Positions 33,501-44,289 of a DNA stretch of 64,000 nt are shown piece after piece; the stretch's first letter is position 1; every line of letters starts with the position of its first letter. The notes under the pieces were generated by a model. The model worked only from the letters and a program-made list of their open reading frames with translations. It had not been told where the DNA came from and did not search any database. The translations under genes and the position numbers were made by a program. Source of the DNA: a virus; IMG/VR virus record IMGVR_UViG_3300020166_000019, positions 1 through 64,000 of that record; one strand, given 5' to 3'.

Positions 33501-34924
33501 CAAATGATGGAACCGATCTAGATAATCCAGATAATGATGTATATTGGAAACAATTTGCTTTTGGTGAAATCGTTTTCCCAGCAACTAATATAAGTGAACA
33601 TAATATAGTATTGACAGATGTTAATAATAATTTAATTGATAAAAAAGATTGTGAAATTACACAAAACAACGGAGAATATACTATAGTTTTTTGGACGGTT
33701 GATCCGGGTATAGGCAGTGATGTGAATGTTAAAAGTCTTGGAGGAACTGCACAATTCTCAGATTTCTCAGTGAGAGTAGAGCGTAGTCTTGCCCCAATGG
33801 GGTCTGATAGACTTGAAGCATATGATGATGTAGAAACATATGTATATGATTCATATATTACACCTGCAGGTTATATTGATTATACAAAAGTTAAATTGAC
33901 AAGTGTAAGCAATGATCGTAATCCACATGGTATGTTACAAGTTTTAACTAACCGGGGTAATGTAGATAACCCTGAGTTAGGAGACATATCAGAAGTAGAA
34001 TTCTCTCATATCGTATTAGAACAATACACCGATACTGATAATATTGTTTATGAACGTGTAAGTAATAGAATTGTTGCTACTAATCAATCACAGAATGATA
34101 GAATACCAGAAACAGCAATTATCAGGTTCTATATAGAGAGTAATGACCTTGATATTAATGAAGGCGAATGGCAAAGACGTTCTGGATCTGGATGGGAAGC
34201 ATTGCCCACTAGTCAATATTCACTTGTGAATGCTCCTGCAAAAGACAAAATAATTTATGCTGGTAATCAATATAGAATTGTTATAGGCAGAAGTTATGTT
34301 GAGGATAAATTCATGTCCTTCAGATGGGACCATTATGCTGATATTGATAAGAGAATTGATCCAAGTACAAGTAATATAATTGATATGTATATATTGGGAA
34401 CTGATTATGTTAGAAGAGTGAATGCTTGGATAGATGGCGGCTTTTCAGATATTGTTCCAGTAGCACCAAATAACTATGAATTAACTAATATTATGGAAAC
34501 TATTGAACATAAGTCTAGTATATCAGACCATATCAGTTATATCCCAGTTAAGTTTAAATATTTGTTTGGTTCGTTTGCTGCTGCTGAAAACCAAGCGGTA
34601 TTTAAAGTTGTTAAAAAAGCAGGAACATCATATAGTGATAGTGAAATAAAAACTGCAGTTGCAAATGCAGTTAATACATTCTTTGATATAGATAATTGGG
34701 ATTTTGGAGAGACATTCTACTTCTCAGAATTAGCATCTTATATTCATACATCGTTACCTAATTATATTTCTTCAGTTGTAATTACACCAAAATACGGAAC
34801 TAGCACGTTTACAAATTTGCTAAGTATTACTAGTGAACCTACAGAAATTTTCTTGAGTATAACGACATCTGAAGATGTTAAAATTATATCAAGTATTGTA
34901 GCATCAGAATTATTAGGCGAATAA
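30581..34924 (+). CDS. 6: Baseplate wedge protein gp6
   Basis: A 1447-residue protein. The first 450 residues match gp6, the wedge protein that forms the inner baseplate ring: 'IREALLAYVQQTYPDKFNDFISSSEF', 'RLDMNTRENFLDTAERRESILRMAKNLGY', 'VPYIGGDDRPY' and 'RAYYAQDRMVNAQDYNIYP'. T4 gp6 is 660 residues. The C-terminal end ('KFKYLFGSFAAAENQAVFKVV', 'YISSVVITPKYG') also resembles the gp6/gpJ end. The 700 residues between are an enlarged beta-rich insertion with no motif I know. The gene is in operon between gp25 and the gp7-like gene. Confidence 0.9.
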   Translation: MSQERVDNLFASESWSAVYTAYTNISLKAYDFDTIREALLAYVQQTYPDKFNDFISSSEFIAILDLVAYLGHSLSFRLDMNTRENFLDTAERRESILRMAKNLGYIKTRPINARGYMKITSVTTNQDVADNEGNSLANTTVNWNDANNADWYENFIAILDSSFAKNSKVQDPVASLNVLNVENNIYEINENPLTKRINYPFSANISGSSRKFETTKVEILDEIIREAEPVVSKNFTIINRNDNLGPASDRTGFFVYSKAGEMNFSDYTYDLKLSNRTQNIDFLDISNTDVWIQRTDSNRNYVSSVAKVDNDSRETAIYNSLRTGSGDLVSVTTNIDNSIAINFPDGIFGNAAYGNYRIWFRQTDNENFTVNANDIAEVAITVPYIGGDDRPYDLTLTMTTTSDFSENYAAETFESVRRIAPRAYYAQDRMVNAQDYNIYPLTLGSNVVTKVKSINTTFSGKSRFFEMDDVTGHHSNLSATGTDGSVFLEDDIISMNIRFNRQNGQIDNFIRNKITEVLKHPSLMNLYYFENMYNPSSSILSPSLNFSVRSTNSSIIDTTTSNSLGTEFLYPGDHILTKSTNEEELSWTKVRSIESTVVGSSVDAYYIENILPETTGSIEKIVRAYRTRFEADEIKNIKVNKIEDLSVQSFILKYVPKSNTSIWEWKIHDEENEPALVAGEDVFITFTYVPGVRENEAEYIARFTGKKIVFDSLKQVKFFYNNNKLVVDNETNLAERDKLFLKYYTTIKSAGTGAAEELINIGTAKVSNIVEPGDNTVTFDADFANTGAVITHEFVNNSPSYDAISTRHKLISPLGGEYPITPIAPTSDTVIGESPEYTVSYDKDNLSDLLSLNSYDDIHPIINSDEYVYASANTIISHTGNIAPNIIYTTSYTDTKLELEGFKGNVTDAYFDLAYPNNFAWVDSSELPVGKTIDTALPGDNGVQTDFGRTYDGTNYEFIFTNMSANGWSIQNESNDGTDLDNPDNDVYWKQFAFGEIVFPATNISEHNIVLTDVNNNLIDKKDCEITQNNGEYTIVFWTVDPGIGSDVNVKSLGGTAQFSDFSVRVERSLAPMGSDRLEAYDDVETYVYDSYITPAGYIDYTKVKLTSVSNDRNPHGMLQVLTNRGNVDNPELGDISEVEFSHIVLEQYTDTDNIVYERVSNRIVATNQSQNDRIPETAIIRFYIESNDLDINEGEWQRRSGSGWEALPTSQYSLVNAPAKDKIIYAGNQYRIVIGRSYVEDKFMSFRWDHYADIDKRIDPSTSNIIDMYILGTDYVRRVNAWIDGGFSDIVPVAPNNYELTNIMETIEHKSSISDHISYIPVKFKYLFGSFAAAENQAVFKVVKKAGTSYSDSEIKTAVANAVNTFFDIDNWDFGETFYFSELASYIHTSLPNYISSVVITPKYGTSTFTNLLSITSEPTEIFLSITTSEDVKIISSIVASELLGE

Positions 34925-34927
34925 AAA

Positions 34928-37900
34928 ATGGCAAATAATAAAATTTATAATCTCTTACCAGCGCATCTACAAAATAAAGAATTAGAAACAATTTTTGATT
35001 CAACACTAGAAAGAGCATTTTCTAAGGGTAGTATAGAAAAGACTAATGCTTTTATTGGTAGAAAAGAAAAAGGCGTTTATAGTGAAACAGATGCATATGT
35101 ATCATTTCCAGAACATCTTTTCCAACGAGACAATTATGGGTTTGAACCGGTATTTTCAAATACTGATATCGGAGACAATATATTTTATGATGACTTACTG
35201 AATTCTATGTATAATAAAGGTTCATTAACCAATGACCATAGAAGATTATTTAAATCAGATACATATACTATTAACTTACCAATTGATATCGATAAGTTTA
35301 TTAATTGGGAATTATATTATTGGGTAGACAATGGATTTACTAGTGAATATGCATTATATGAATTTGCAGAATACCAAGCAGGAGTTACTGGTTGGATAAA
35401 ACAAAAACCATATATACTCAAAAGTAATTCTGAATATCTATTGGATGAATATTTGCCAAATGAATCATTTGGAGAAATTGGCGATTATGCTGTTGTAATC
35501 AAACAGTCAAGTCTAGTTTATTGGAAAAAAGATAGCATTGAAGGATGGGCCCGTGTTGGTTCTGACGATCCTGGAGCCTCATCATTTACTGCATCTGACC
35601 AAAGACCATTATCTCCTACATTGGGTGATACATATGTAAATATAAATGAATTAAGAATAACATTACTGCAAAATCAAAATGAAACTTTTATTCTTAAAGA
35701 TACAATATATGATAGATGGAATATTGACGTAAACCCTTATGCACTACGCTTTTCAGATACATCTGAGGGATTAATAAGTTTAATAGAATACAGAAGTAAT
35801 GCACAAGATAGCACGCCTGATTGGGAACTATACGATGGTGAGCAATTCGTATTTAATCTAGGGAATAGTAACGACACACATTACATAACAATTGATAAAA
35901 ATACAGATAGAACAACCAAAACAAATTGGTGGAGTGACAGAAATTCGTGGTATCATTATGACGATATCCGTATGTATATCACTGACGACAGTAAATCTTA
36001 TGTGGAACAAGCAAAGCGGCCTATTATTGAATTTGATAAGAATTTAGAATTAAGCACAGAGAGTAGTTCTGCTGTTTCTTGGTCGGTCCCAACATTTAAA
36101 ATATATGACAACGAATTAAATTATTTAAATGATTACATGATATTTCATTATGTAGAAGATGAAGATAGTGTTGTAGATAAGTTCTTGTCAATACGTGCAC
36201 TACTAACACCCGGTGATTATGCGAGTGAATTTACATTTAATATAGAAATGCCAGTAGACGCTAGTTTTAAGGTGGGTTCAAATTATCATACTCTATACAT
36301 CAAATCAGAATTTGATTATAGAAACCTAAGACACGAATATGGTACCGCAACACATTCACAATTATCTCTACTACAAGAACCCAAATCATCAGAGACAATA
36401 GATGTATATGTGGATGGTATCATACAAATAGGAAATTATGTATACAGTTCTAATAGTATTATATTCAATACTCCAGTTACTGGGTATGTATATGTTGACT
36501 TTACTACAAAAGACAATGTAGTAGTTGACGGCGATGGTTCATGGCAACGTATTGATCCTGCACTTGAATATAATCCGGATAACTTATTTCACAATAACAC
36601 AAACTTTACATTCTCTACTATGTATGAGCATATGTTGCGACAGTTATCAACAACAATAGGGTTATCAGGAAATCCAAATGCTGTAAACAATTACCGAAAT
36701 ATCGGCGATAATACTGATAAGATGCGTAATAATAAGTATGGTTCTGTAATGGTTCGTAATTCAATCGATATCAAAAATGCATATTTCTCAATTACACGTG
36801 ATGATTATGATCCGTTTGCTGCAGTTGAATATCTATCAGTTTCATATAATAATTATAAAAACAAATTAATAACAACCATACAGGAAATACTTTCAGACGC
36901 AGGAAGTGAAACAAAGTCTGATGATCTTATCCTCGACGAGGCTATTGCACAAATTGCACTTATTAAGAGAGAAAATATAAGTGTCTTCTCTGGTAGTCGT
37001 ATGATAAATTTTGGTAGTTTTCCAACGCATTATATAACTGGCAATGTAGATCCAGTTATTCCTGGATCAGTTACACAATTTATACCCAATAGTATATCTA
37101 CTGAAATAGTGGATGATAAAAATGTTTCAGTTTATGTTAATGGTATACTAGAAACTAATGTCACTATAATAAATGGTATTGAGATTTCATTTAATGATAG
37201 TGTTATTGCAGAAGGCGATGTTATTGAAGTTAGATATTTTAAATTATTACAAGAAACATTTATTCCGCCGAGTGCATCTAAACTTGGTATCGCTGCGGTT
37301 TATAATCCTGGATATGTAGTTGACCAAGAATTTGATACACCACAAGTAATGATTGTAGGACATGATGGTTCTAGGATGCTTGCCTGGGGCGACAGAACTG
37401 ATGAAATTATATTATTATTTGAAAAATTAGTATATAATCGCATAGATAAAAATTCAGTAACTACTTCTCTTAGAAATATATCTTATGGCATGTACAGAGA
37501 TAGTGATACTGAATATTCATTGAATGAGAAAAAGTTTACAATGTATCCATTCTTTAAGAAGTGGATGTTAAGAAACAACATTGACAATTTATATAATACT
37601 GATTATGATTTTAATGATTACAAAACATGGAATTATCGTGCAAGTAATGATGCCTCACCTGGCTATTGGAGAGGAATCTTTAAATATGCTTATGGTACAG
37701 AAACTCCACTAATAGAACCATGGGTAACTATTGGTTATAGTATTATTCCTGATGGATTTGAAACCAATCCTCTTAGATATTCAGATCCAGACTTTTGGAA
37801 TATGTTAAAGACAACTTATTCAACAACATGGCCAATTCCAGTTGACTCAACTGGTAATCTCAGAGATATTAATGATTTATTCTTTAATTCTCAATTAACA

Positions 37901-40900
37901 CCTAATGATATCTCAGATATGGATCAAGATTGGGAATTCGGAGACGGATCACCAGTTGAAATGGCATGGAGACGTAGTAGTGAATATCCATTTATTGAAT
38001 TCTTATTATCAATGCTTACTAAGCCATTTAAAATAATTGATACATATTCAACTGAGTTGAATAATATTATAAAAATATATCATAAAGTAGAAGGCATCAA
38101 CACTGATACGATTAAAAACGAACAAAATGGTTATGAATTTAAATTAGGATCAAAATTAGGCGGCTTTGTTAATAACTTTAAGTTAAGTAGTGAGAATTCA
38201 GCATTATCTAATTCTAGATATACTGAAATACCCAGAGATAATTATGATTTGTTTATACATACCGGAGAACCAAATCGTAGTGAAAGTTTTAGTGCCATTG
38301 TTTTAGAAAAAGTTTCATTAGATGAATCACACCCAATATACACTTTATCGGATATAGCATCTTATAGGCAAGGTGATATTGTGTATAATTCATCAGATAC
38401 TAGATATTATAAACGAAAAGTTATATCACCGACAGATAACGAAATATCTGCAGTAATCAATTTTGACTACGATGGTTGGACTTTAGTTTCGCAGCCCGAA
38501 GTTAAAAAATATGGATACAGAATTAACGGATTTGATGAATTCAATCCTCAATTTTACAGTATGGATTGGGATAAAACATCAGCACCCAAATCATGGAGTA
38601 CATTAGGCGACAAAGCATTAATAAATGACTGGCAATCAGGATCTTTTTATCCACTAGATTCTTATATAATTCATAATGAGGTTGCATATATATCACTTGC
38701 AGATCACACCGGTTCTCTATCATTTAATGATGACTTGGCAGATTACTGGAAACGTTTAGTAACATGGCCTAGAGTTAATCAGGTAACTGCAAATGGTTAT
38801 AAAGAAACATTACCAGATCAAATTCGCACACATAATTATGGTAATATATTATATTCATTGGATGAAGTTGCACAATTACTAATCGGTTACCAAGATTATT
38901 TGAATGCAGTTGGGTGGAGTTTCACTGATTCAAATGAGTTGGGCGAAAATGTAGATTTCGAAAATTTATTAATTAAATTTCTAGATTGGAGTGCAGATAA
39001 ACATGACATTGGTGAATTTATCACATTAACTCCTATCTTATTATCCGGACGTTTTTCAGCACCTTATGGTGTTGCAAGTGTACAGAGAGAAACAAATAAG
39101 AATTTCTACAGAGTGTTAGATAGTGTTGGTAGACAAATTCCCAATACAGCAATAAAATTTTATTCTGATGGCGATGCAATCATGTGGGAATCGACTATCC
39201 CAATCTATGGGATGAAAATTGATATTGTCGATGTTGAACATGCTTATGTAGTTGATAGGGTTGACAATTACGGTGATGTAATTTACGATCCAATTTCACA
39301 TAATAGAAATCTACGTATGATAATTGATTGTAATAGAACAAGTGACTGGGATGGAACACTCAGTGCAGATGGGTATATTGTATACCAAAATACATTAATA
39401 CCAAACTTTGAGACCATGGTTGCTGATTCTAAATTCCACAGAGATACTATTGTAGACCAAAGTTTATCAAATGTTAATATTATTAAGGCAAGCCACATTG
39501 GATTTACACCCAGAACTTATCTATCAAATCATTTAATAGAACGTGAATCTCAATTGGAATTTTACAAAGGTTTTATCTCAGATAAAGGAACATATAATAG
39601 TTTAAATAATATTGTCAATAATAATTCTAACTTTGATGGAGTGCGTTCAAACGATGTGTGGGCATTAAAATTAGGCGAATATGGAAACTTGAATAGAAAT
39701 GTATCAGTTAGTAAAAGTATTAATACAAAATTAGTATATAGTGATCCATATTCTATAGAATATGATAATCAAACATTGTTTGAATATAAAACAACCAAAA
39801 GAACTACACCTATAAAAACTACTGGATATGTAGATAGTAAAGATGTAAATTATATTGTAAGAAATGCAACAATCTTAGAAACAACAGTAAGTGAGAATTA
39901 CTATGAAGGTGATCTTGCTTGGGTACAATTTGATAATCTCAGAGATTGGGATGTGAGAAAACTAAGTGAGATAACAGAAATATCATATGTTGGTGAAACA
40001 CAAGATTCACAATTGTATATTGTTGTCACATCAGAAGTTGATACCACTGACACTGTATATTTACGCATAATTAATGATGAAATTGATCCAATATTGAATG
40101 GATATTATAATTTTGTAGATGATGGCATTGAAATATTAGACGGTACAACTGTTTATAAGTATCTAGTATTTGATACTGACTTTGAACCGGTAACAGTTGA
40201 GATTGATACATCATCACAAAATAGTATATTTGTCCCCACAAGCGATAATGCTGGCGTTGAAGCAATCAGTCTGAATTCAAATGTACAGATTATTGAAGGT
40301 GAATTTTTAGTAATTGATGGTGTTAGTTACACTTATATTGATGATGGAATAAACATTAATGCAGGTATCAATATTGGTGGTGCTAATGCAACACCAAACC
40401 CAATTATCAACGCCGGCGAACAGATTTCTATTGTTGTTTATGATCAAAATGATATTATAAAAAATACAAACACATTAATAACATTTAGTGGAAATAACAT
40501 ACATGCAACCAATAATGTAACTTCGTTGTCAGGAGATGAGATCACTATCAATGGTAATTTAATTACTATTGAGAATATAGATAATGGAGATATCGAAGCA
40601 ACCTCAACTTTATCAGTAACAGATAATATCAGTTCTGGTTCTACACTAAGTGTACAAGTAGGATCTTCTGCTGCATCAAGTTACACAATAAAGGATATTG
40701 AAATAGTTGGAACAGTGACATCTCCAACATTTGATCAAACTAAATCTATACAAATTAATGGGCAAACAATAGCATTTACTCACAGTGGCTCTACAATAAC
40801 ATTATCTGATATGGTAGATACTATTAATGCATCTCCTGTAAATGTTACAGCGCAAGACATATCAAATCATCTTGTTATAACTACATCAGAACCATCACTT

Positions 40901-43900
40901 GTAATACAAGGACAGACTGCAATAGAATTGGGATTAATTACCACTTCCCCAACTACACATTCAAAATTAGGTAACCTAGCAGCAGAGATAGATTCGCAAG
41001 CAGATGTCAGTGCTAGTATTGTTTCTAACAAATTGGTTATATCTACGCTATTGGATACGATGGAACTTGGTGGATTTGAGTTTAATTTATTTGGTTTCCC
41101 TAGTAGGACCTACCGATCAGAATTAGATCCTACTGCTAATAGTATTGCACAACAGATAAATGATTTAAATATCTCGGATATTAGTGCAGAAGTTGAGGGC
41201 GGCAAATTAAAAGTAATATCACTTGGTGAAAGCCTAACAATAGAAGAATCAGTTGTTGCTGGCTCTATGTTACGTTTGGGGTACACTTTAACTACTATAA
41301 CTTCTAGTATGTTTGATTCCATAATAGATGATATAAATTCTATATTGTCACTTGAAACTGATTTGGTTGCATCAAAATCATTTAACAATAGATTGTTAAT
41401 ATCAGGAGATGAATTTAAAGCAACAATTACAAATACACTCGGTGATCCATTAACTGATTTAGGAATATCCGAAGGGGAATATTTAACTTCGGGTCTAACA
41501 AATTCATCACTTCTTACATTTAGAGATATAATTAATCAACAATCATCTACGTTAACAGCAAGTATATCATCTGATGGACGTTTCATTATAACAAGTCCGG
41601 CATTACAATTATCTTTTGCTGGCACTTCTCAAAATTTGTTAGACAAGATAGGGTTTTACACAGAATATACCAGTGTTACCAGTAATGCAAACTTTAAAGT
41701 TATGAGATGGAAATCAGTTAGATTTACTCCAGGATATAATGGTGCGACATTTGATGAATTCTATAATGATTTAGGATTAAATACTGCTAGTAAAATATGG
41801 GCAGACTCATATCCCGGTCTAAACGATTGGGCAGTACTGAATAGAACCGCGATTGGTAATATTGAAATTGTTAATAGAAAAGCAAATGAAGTAGATGTTA
41901 GCAATGTTAACAGAGTTATCGTAACAGATGGAGAAGAACATATAATTCATACATTGTATGATCCGCTAAACTTAAAATTACCTGGCAAAGTCATGAAAGA
42001 TATTGATTATGTAGATTGGAATGATCCTGCTAAGTATGATGAATATCTAAGTAACGATTTGTGGTTAGAAGAACATTTAGGTGAAATTTGGTGGGATACT
42101 ACTAGCACACGTTTTTATAGATACAATGATTATGGTGATGCCAATGGCAATATCTCGGTTGAGTATGCAATGCGTAACTGGGGTAAAATTGTTGACGGTT
42201 CGGTAGTAGAGATCAAGCAATGGGTTAAGAACAATGTACTTCCTGTTGGTATTACTTGGTTCAATCAAGAAAAAGAATGGGATCCAGTTAAGAATAAAGA
42301 AGTAACTACATTTTATTATTGGTCATCAATTGGCACATTGCCACGCTATGAAAAAGAATATAGCACAGATGAAATTAAGATGATAATTGAGTCTGGCCAG
42401 ATAGAAAATAAATTTTTACCAATTAATACCAATACTATTATTATTAATAATAATAATAATAATAGGAATGTTGATGGTATAATTGATGTAGTAACTGAAT
42501 ATAGCGTTAAATCAAATAATCAAGATAGACACCTTGATTGGGAATTATTATCACGTGAATCTAGCAAACCTATTATGCAAAGTTACTTGAAAGATTTCAA
42601 AAATAGTATTGCAGATTCTAAAATTGAAAATTTAAAACAAATTATAATCGATTATCCTAATTTAGACAATGATGGAGCATTACTTTCAATTGATTTCTTA
42701 CTTGACTTAACGTTGGACGATCTTGCAATTTCAGTTAATAATGAGTTTTTGGAACTTACAAACTTTAGTCTAAACGGCACCGAATTAAGAATTAATAACA
42801 CATTCAATGTTATATTAGGTGATGTTGTCAGAGTTTATCAAGTGGGCGCGATCTCTAATTCTTGGTATAAAAATTTATCAAAGGCTAGAACTAATTTTGC
42901 ATCAATTATTAATGGAATGTTGGATACTAAATTACTAGAGACAGAATATCCTTTTTATGCAGATTATATTAAGTTAGACCATTACATTTTCAATTCAATA
43001 GATTGGTACAAACATCCAGATTACAAAGAAATAACTCAATTTGAATATCTAAGTAATACCCGAGATATTGATATGATTAGTATGTTTAATTCTGGTATTC
43101 GTTCTTTTGGCATAGTTAATCCAGAATATGAAGAGGTTTACTTTGGTTATGGATCGCCAGAAGAAATTACTATGGTTAACAAGATTGGCGGCGCATTGAA
43201 TATAAATTTCAATAATATTGTATTACCAGGACAGACTGGAAATTCAGGTTCTATTTCGCAGTATTATACTAATGTTATTAATGTGCAAATACATGAATTG
43301 ATTAATATGATTTATTCATATTCAAGTAATGATGTCATTAAAGATTTATTCTTTGATATGTTGTCATATACTTATACTGAAAAAGAACATCCAGACTGGT
43401 TATTCAAAACAAGTTATATTGACTTAAAACTAATGAATAAACCGTTACGACAGTATGCGATTTACCAACATGATACTTTTGATGATACAATTGAGTATGT
43501 AATGGAAGCAAAACCATATCATGTTAAACTTAGAAACATTGATAGAATTTATCCTTTAAATGAACCAGTTATCGCAGATGTAGATGCCCTTCATCATGTG
43601 AATTTAAGAATTGACTTGGGCGGCGGCTATAGTAGATATAATTATAAAACATATGATGGCGGCGTGGCACCAAACGATGAGCATCCAAATATCGAAGATG
43701 GCAAATATGATCAAGGCGCATTGTTACGCCAACCATATGATGTTACTGCTGAGAAAGGTGGAATTGATACTGGCGTTGTAGATAGTAGAATTTTAGAGTC
43801 TGCTATTGTAAGAGTAGATGAATATGATTCGAGTGTTGTAGATGGGATCGGAGATTCAGTCATTGACAAACGTTCATTTATAGTATATGATACATTTGGG

Positions 43901-44227
43901 AGAGGCCACTTTATGCATAGTGTCGATACTGATACTGTGGTTGCAGTTACTAGTGAACATGGCTACCGTAATATTGAGATTTCAGATGAATCGAAATTTA
44001 GATATGCGGAAGAAAATACAGTATATCTAATCATAGTTGAAAATACTGATAAGAAAATAGAGTTTATGCATTATAATAAAAAAGATGGAAGTGTATTACA
44101 AATTAATGAGCGTGGATTATTCAACGGTACATGCTTAGATATACAAGTCGGTGATACTGTACATATAGTATCGGCTATTGAAACGATACAATTTATGACA
44201 GAACAAGCAGATAAGCATAAAATATAA
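34928..44227 (+). CDS. 7: Giant baseplate wedge protein, gp7-like
   Basis: A 3099-residue protein beginning 'NKIYNLLPAHLQNKELETIFDSTLERAFSKG', the pattern of the enlarged gp7-type wedge proteins of marine T4-like phages (T4 gp7: 1032 residues). It follows gp25 and gp6, the T4 order. Much of it is aromatic-rich beta sequence with repeated 'WELYYWVDNGF'-like turns. About residues 1850-2250 differ: they are Ser/Thr/Ile-rich and resemble the flagellin/hook 'IN' motif, e.g. 'LSDMVDTINASPVNVTAQDI' then 'HLVITTS', repeated three to four times. Near residue 2504 a run of six Asn comes from an AAT microsatellite. No frameshift is seen. The extra mass may form peripheral spikes. Confidence 0.75.
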   Translation: MANNKIYNLLPAHLQNKELETIFDSTLERAFSKGSIEKTNAFIGRKEKGVYSETDAYVSFPEHLFQRDNYGFEPVFSNTDIGDNIFYDDLLNSMYNKGSLTNDHRRLFKSDTYTINLPIDIDKFINWELYYWVDNGFTSEYALYEFAEYQAGVTGWIKQKPYILKSNSEYLLDEYLPNESFGEIGDYAVVIKQSSLVYWKKDSIEGWARVGSDDPGASSFTASDQRPLSPTLGDTYVNINELRITLLQNQNETFILKDTIYDRWNIDVNPYALRFSDTSEGLISLIEYRSNAQDSTPDWELYDGEQFVFNLGNSNDTHYITIDKNTDRTTKTNWWSDRNSWYHYDDIRMYITDDSKSYVEQAKRPIIEFDKNLELSTESSSAVSWSVPTFKIYDNELNYLNDYMIFHYVEDEDSVVDKFLSIRALLTPGDYASEFTFNIEMPVDASFKVGSNYHTLYIKSEFDYRNLRHEYGTATHSQLSLLQEPKSSETIDVYVDGIIQIGNYVYSSNSIIFNTPVTGYVYVDFTTKDNVVVDGDGSWQRIDPALEYNPDNLFHNNTNFTFSTMYEHMLRQLSTTIGLSGNPNAVNNYRNIGDNTDKMRNNKYGSVMVRNSIDIKNAYFSITRDDYDPFAAVEYLSVSYNNYKNKLITTIQEILSDAGSETKSDDLILDEAIAQIALIKRENISVFSGSRMINFGSFPTHYITGNVDPVIPGSVTQFIPNSISTEIVDDKNVSVYVNGILETNVTIINGIEISFNDSVIAEGDVIEVRYFKLLQETFIPPSASKLGIAAVYNPGYVVDQEFDTPQVMIVGHDGSRMLAWGDRTDEIILLFEKLVYNRIDKNSVTTSLRNISYGMYRDSDTEYSLNEKKFTMYPFFKKWMLRNNIDNLYNTDYDFNDYKTWNYRASNDASPGYWRGIFKYAYGTETPLIEPWVTIGYSIIPDGFETNPLRYSDPDFWNMLKTTYSTTWPIPVDSTGNLRDINDLFFNSQLTPNDISDMDQDWEFGDGSPVEMAWRRSSEYPFIEFLLSMLTKPFKIIDTYSTELNNIIKIYHKVEGINTDTIKNEQNGYEFKLGSKLGGFVNNFKLSSENSALSNSRYTEIPRDNYDLFIHTGEPNRSESFSAIVLEKVSLDESHPIYTLSDIASYRQGDIVYNSSDTRYYKRKVISPTDNEISAVINFDYDGWTLVSQPEVKKYGYRINGFDEFNPQFYSMDWDKTSAPKSWSTLGDKALINDWQSGSFYPLDSYIIHNEVAYISLADHTGSLSFNDDLADYWKRLVTWPRVNQVTANGYKETLPDQIRTHNYGNILYSLDEVAQLLIGYQDYLNAVGWSFTDSNELGENVDFENLLIKFLDWSADKHDIGEFITLTPILLSGRFSAPYGVASVQRETNKNFYRVLDSVGRQIPNTAIKFYSDGDAIMWESTIPIYGMKIDIVDVEHAYVVDRVDNYGDVIYDPISHNRNLRMIIDCNRTSDWDGTLSADGYIVYQNTLIPNFETMVADSKFHRDTIVDQSLSNVNIIKASHIGFTPRTYLSNHLIERESQLEFYKGFISDKGTYNSLNNIVNNNSNFDGVRSNDVWALKLGEYGNLNRNVSVSKSINTKLVYSDPYSIEYDNQTLFEYKTTKRTTPIKTTGYVDSKDVNYIVRNATILETTVSENYYEGDLAWVQFDNLRDWDVRKLSEITEISYVGETQDSQLYIVVTSEVDTTDTVYLRIINDEIDPILNGYYNFVDDGIEILDGTTVYKYLVFDTDFEPVTVEIDTSSQNSIFVPTSDNAGVEAISLNSNVQIIEGEFLVIDGVSYTYIDDGININAGINIGGANATPNPIINAGEQISIVVYDQNDIIKNTNTLITFSGNNIHATNNVTSLSGDEITINGNLITIENIDNGDIEATSTLSVTDNISSGSTLSVQVGSSAASSYTIKDIEIVGTVTSPTFDQTKSIQINGQTIAFTHSGSTITLSDMVDTINASPVNVTAQDISNHLVITTSEPSLVIQGQTAIELGLITTSPTTHSKLGNLAAEIDSQADVSASIVSNKLVISTLLDTMELGGFEFNLFGFPSRTYRSELDPTANSIAQQINDLNISDISAEVEGGKLKVISLGESLTIEESVVAGSMLRLGYTLTTITSSMFDSIIDDINSILSLETDLVASKSFNNRLLISGDEFKATITNTLGDPLTDLGISEGEYLTSGLTNSSLLTFRDIINQQSSTLTASISSDGRFIITSPALQLSFAGTSQNLLDKIGFYTEYTSVTSNANFKVMRWKSVRFTPGYNGATFDEFYNDLGLNTASKIWADSYPGLNDWAVLNRTAIGNIEIVNRKANEVDVSNVNRVIVTDGEEHIIHTLYDPLNLKLPGKVMKDIDYVDWNDPAKYDEYLSNDLWLEEHLGEIWWDTTSTRFYRYNDYGDANGNISVEYAMRNWGKIVDGSVVEIKQWVKNNVLPVGITWFNQEKEWDPVKNKEVTTFYYWSSIGTLPRYEKEYSTDEIKMIIESGQIENKFLPINTNTIIINNNNNNRNVDGIIDVVTEYSVKSNNQDRHLDWELLSRESSKPIMQSYLKDFKNSIADSKIENLKQIIIDYPNLDNDGALLSIDFLLDLTLDDLAISVNNEFLELTNFSLNGTELRINNTFNVILGDVVRVYQVGAISNSWYKNLSKARTNFASIINGMLDTKLLETEYPFYADYIKLDHYIFNSIDWYKHPDYKEITQFEYLSNTRDIDMISMFNSGIRSFGIVNPEYEEVYFGYGSPEEITMVNKIGGALNINFNNIVLPGQTGNSGSISQYYTNVINVQIHELINMIYSYSSNDVIKDLFFDMLSYTYTEKEHPDWLFKTSYIDLKLMNKPLRQYAIYQHDTFDDTIEYVMEAKPYHVKLRNIDRIYPLNEPVIADVDALHHVNLRIDLGGGYSRYNYKTYDGGVAPNDEHPNIEDGKYDQGALLRQPYDVTAEKGGIDTGVVDSRILESAIVRVDEYDSSVVDGIGDSVIDKRSFIVYDTFGRGHFMHSVDTDTVVAVTSEHGYRNIEISDESKFRYAEENTVYLIIVENTDKKIEFMHYNKKDGSVLQINERGLFNGTCLDIQVGDTVHIVSAIETIQFMTEQADKHKI

Positions 44228-44253
44228 TACGTATATAACTAAAATGATAAATA
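44226..44253 (+). promoter_or_regulatory. Extended late promoter (TACGTA + GATAAATA) for fibre/baseplate genes
   Basis: TACGTA (44228-44233) and GATAAATA (44246-44253) start 18 bases apart. The intervening sequence is less similar than in the other two copies. The next gene begins 37 bases downstream. Confidence 0.65.
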
Positions 44254-44289
44254 CTTTAAGTTCTGATATAACAAAGAAGAGAGACCGAA

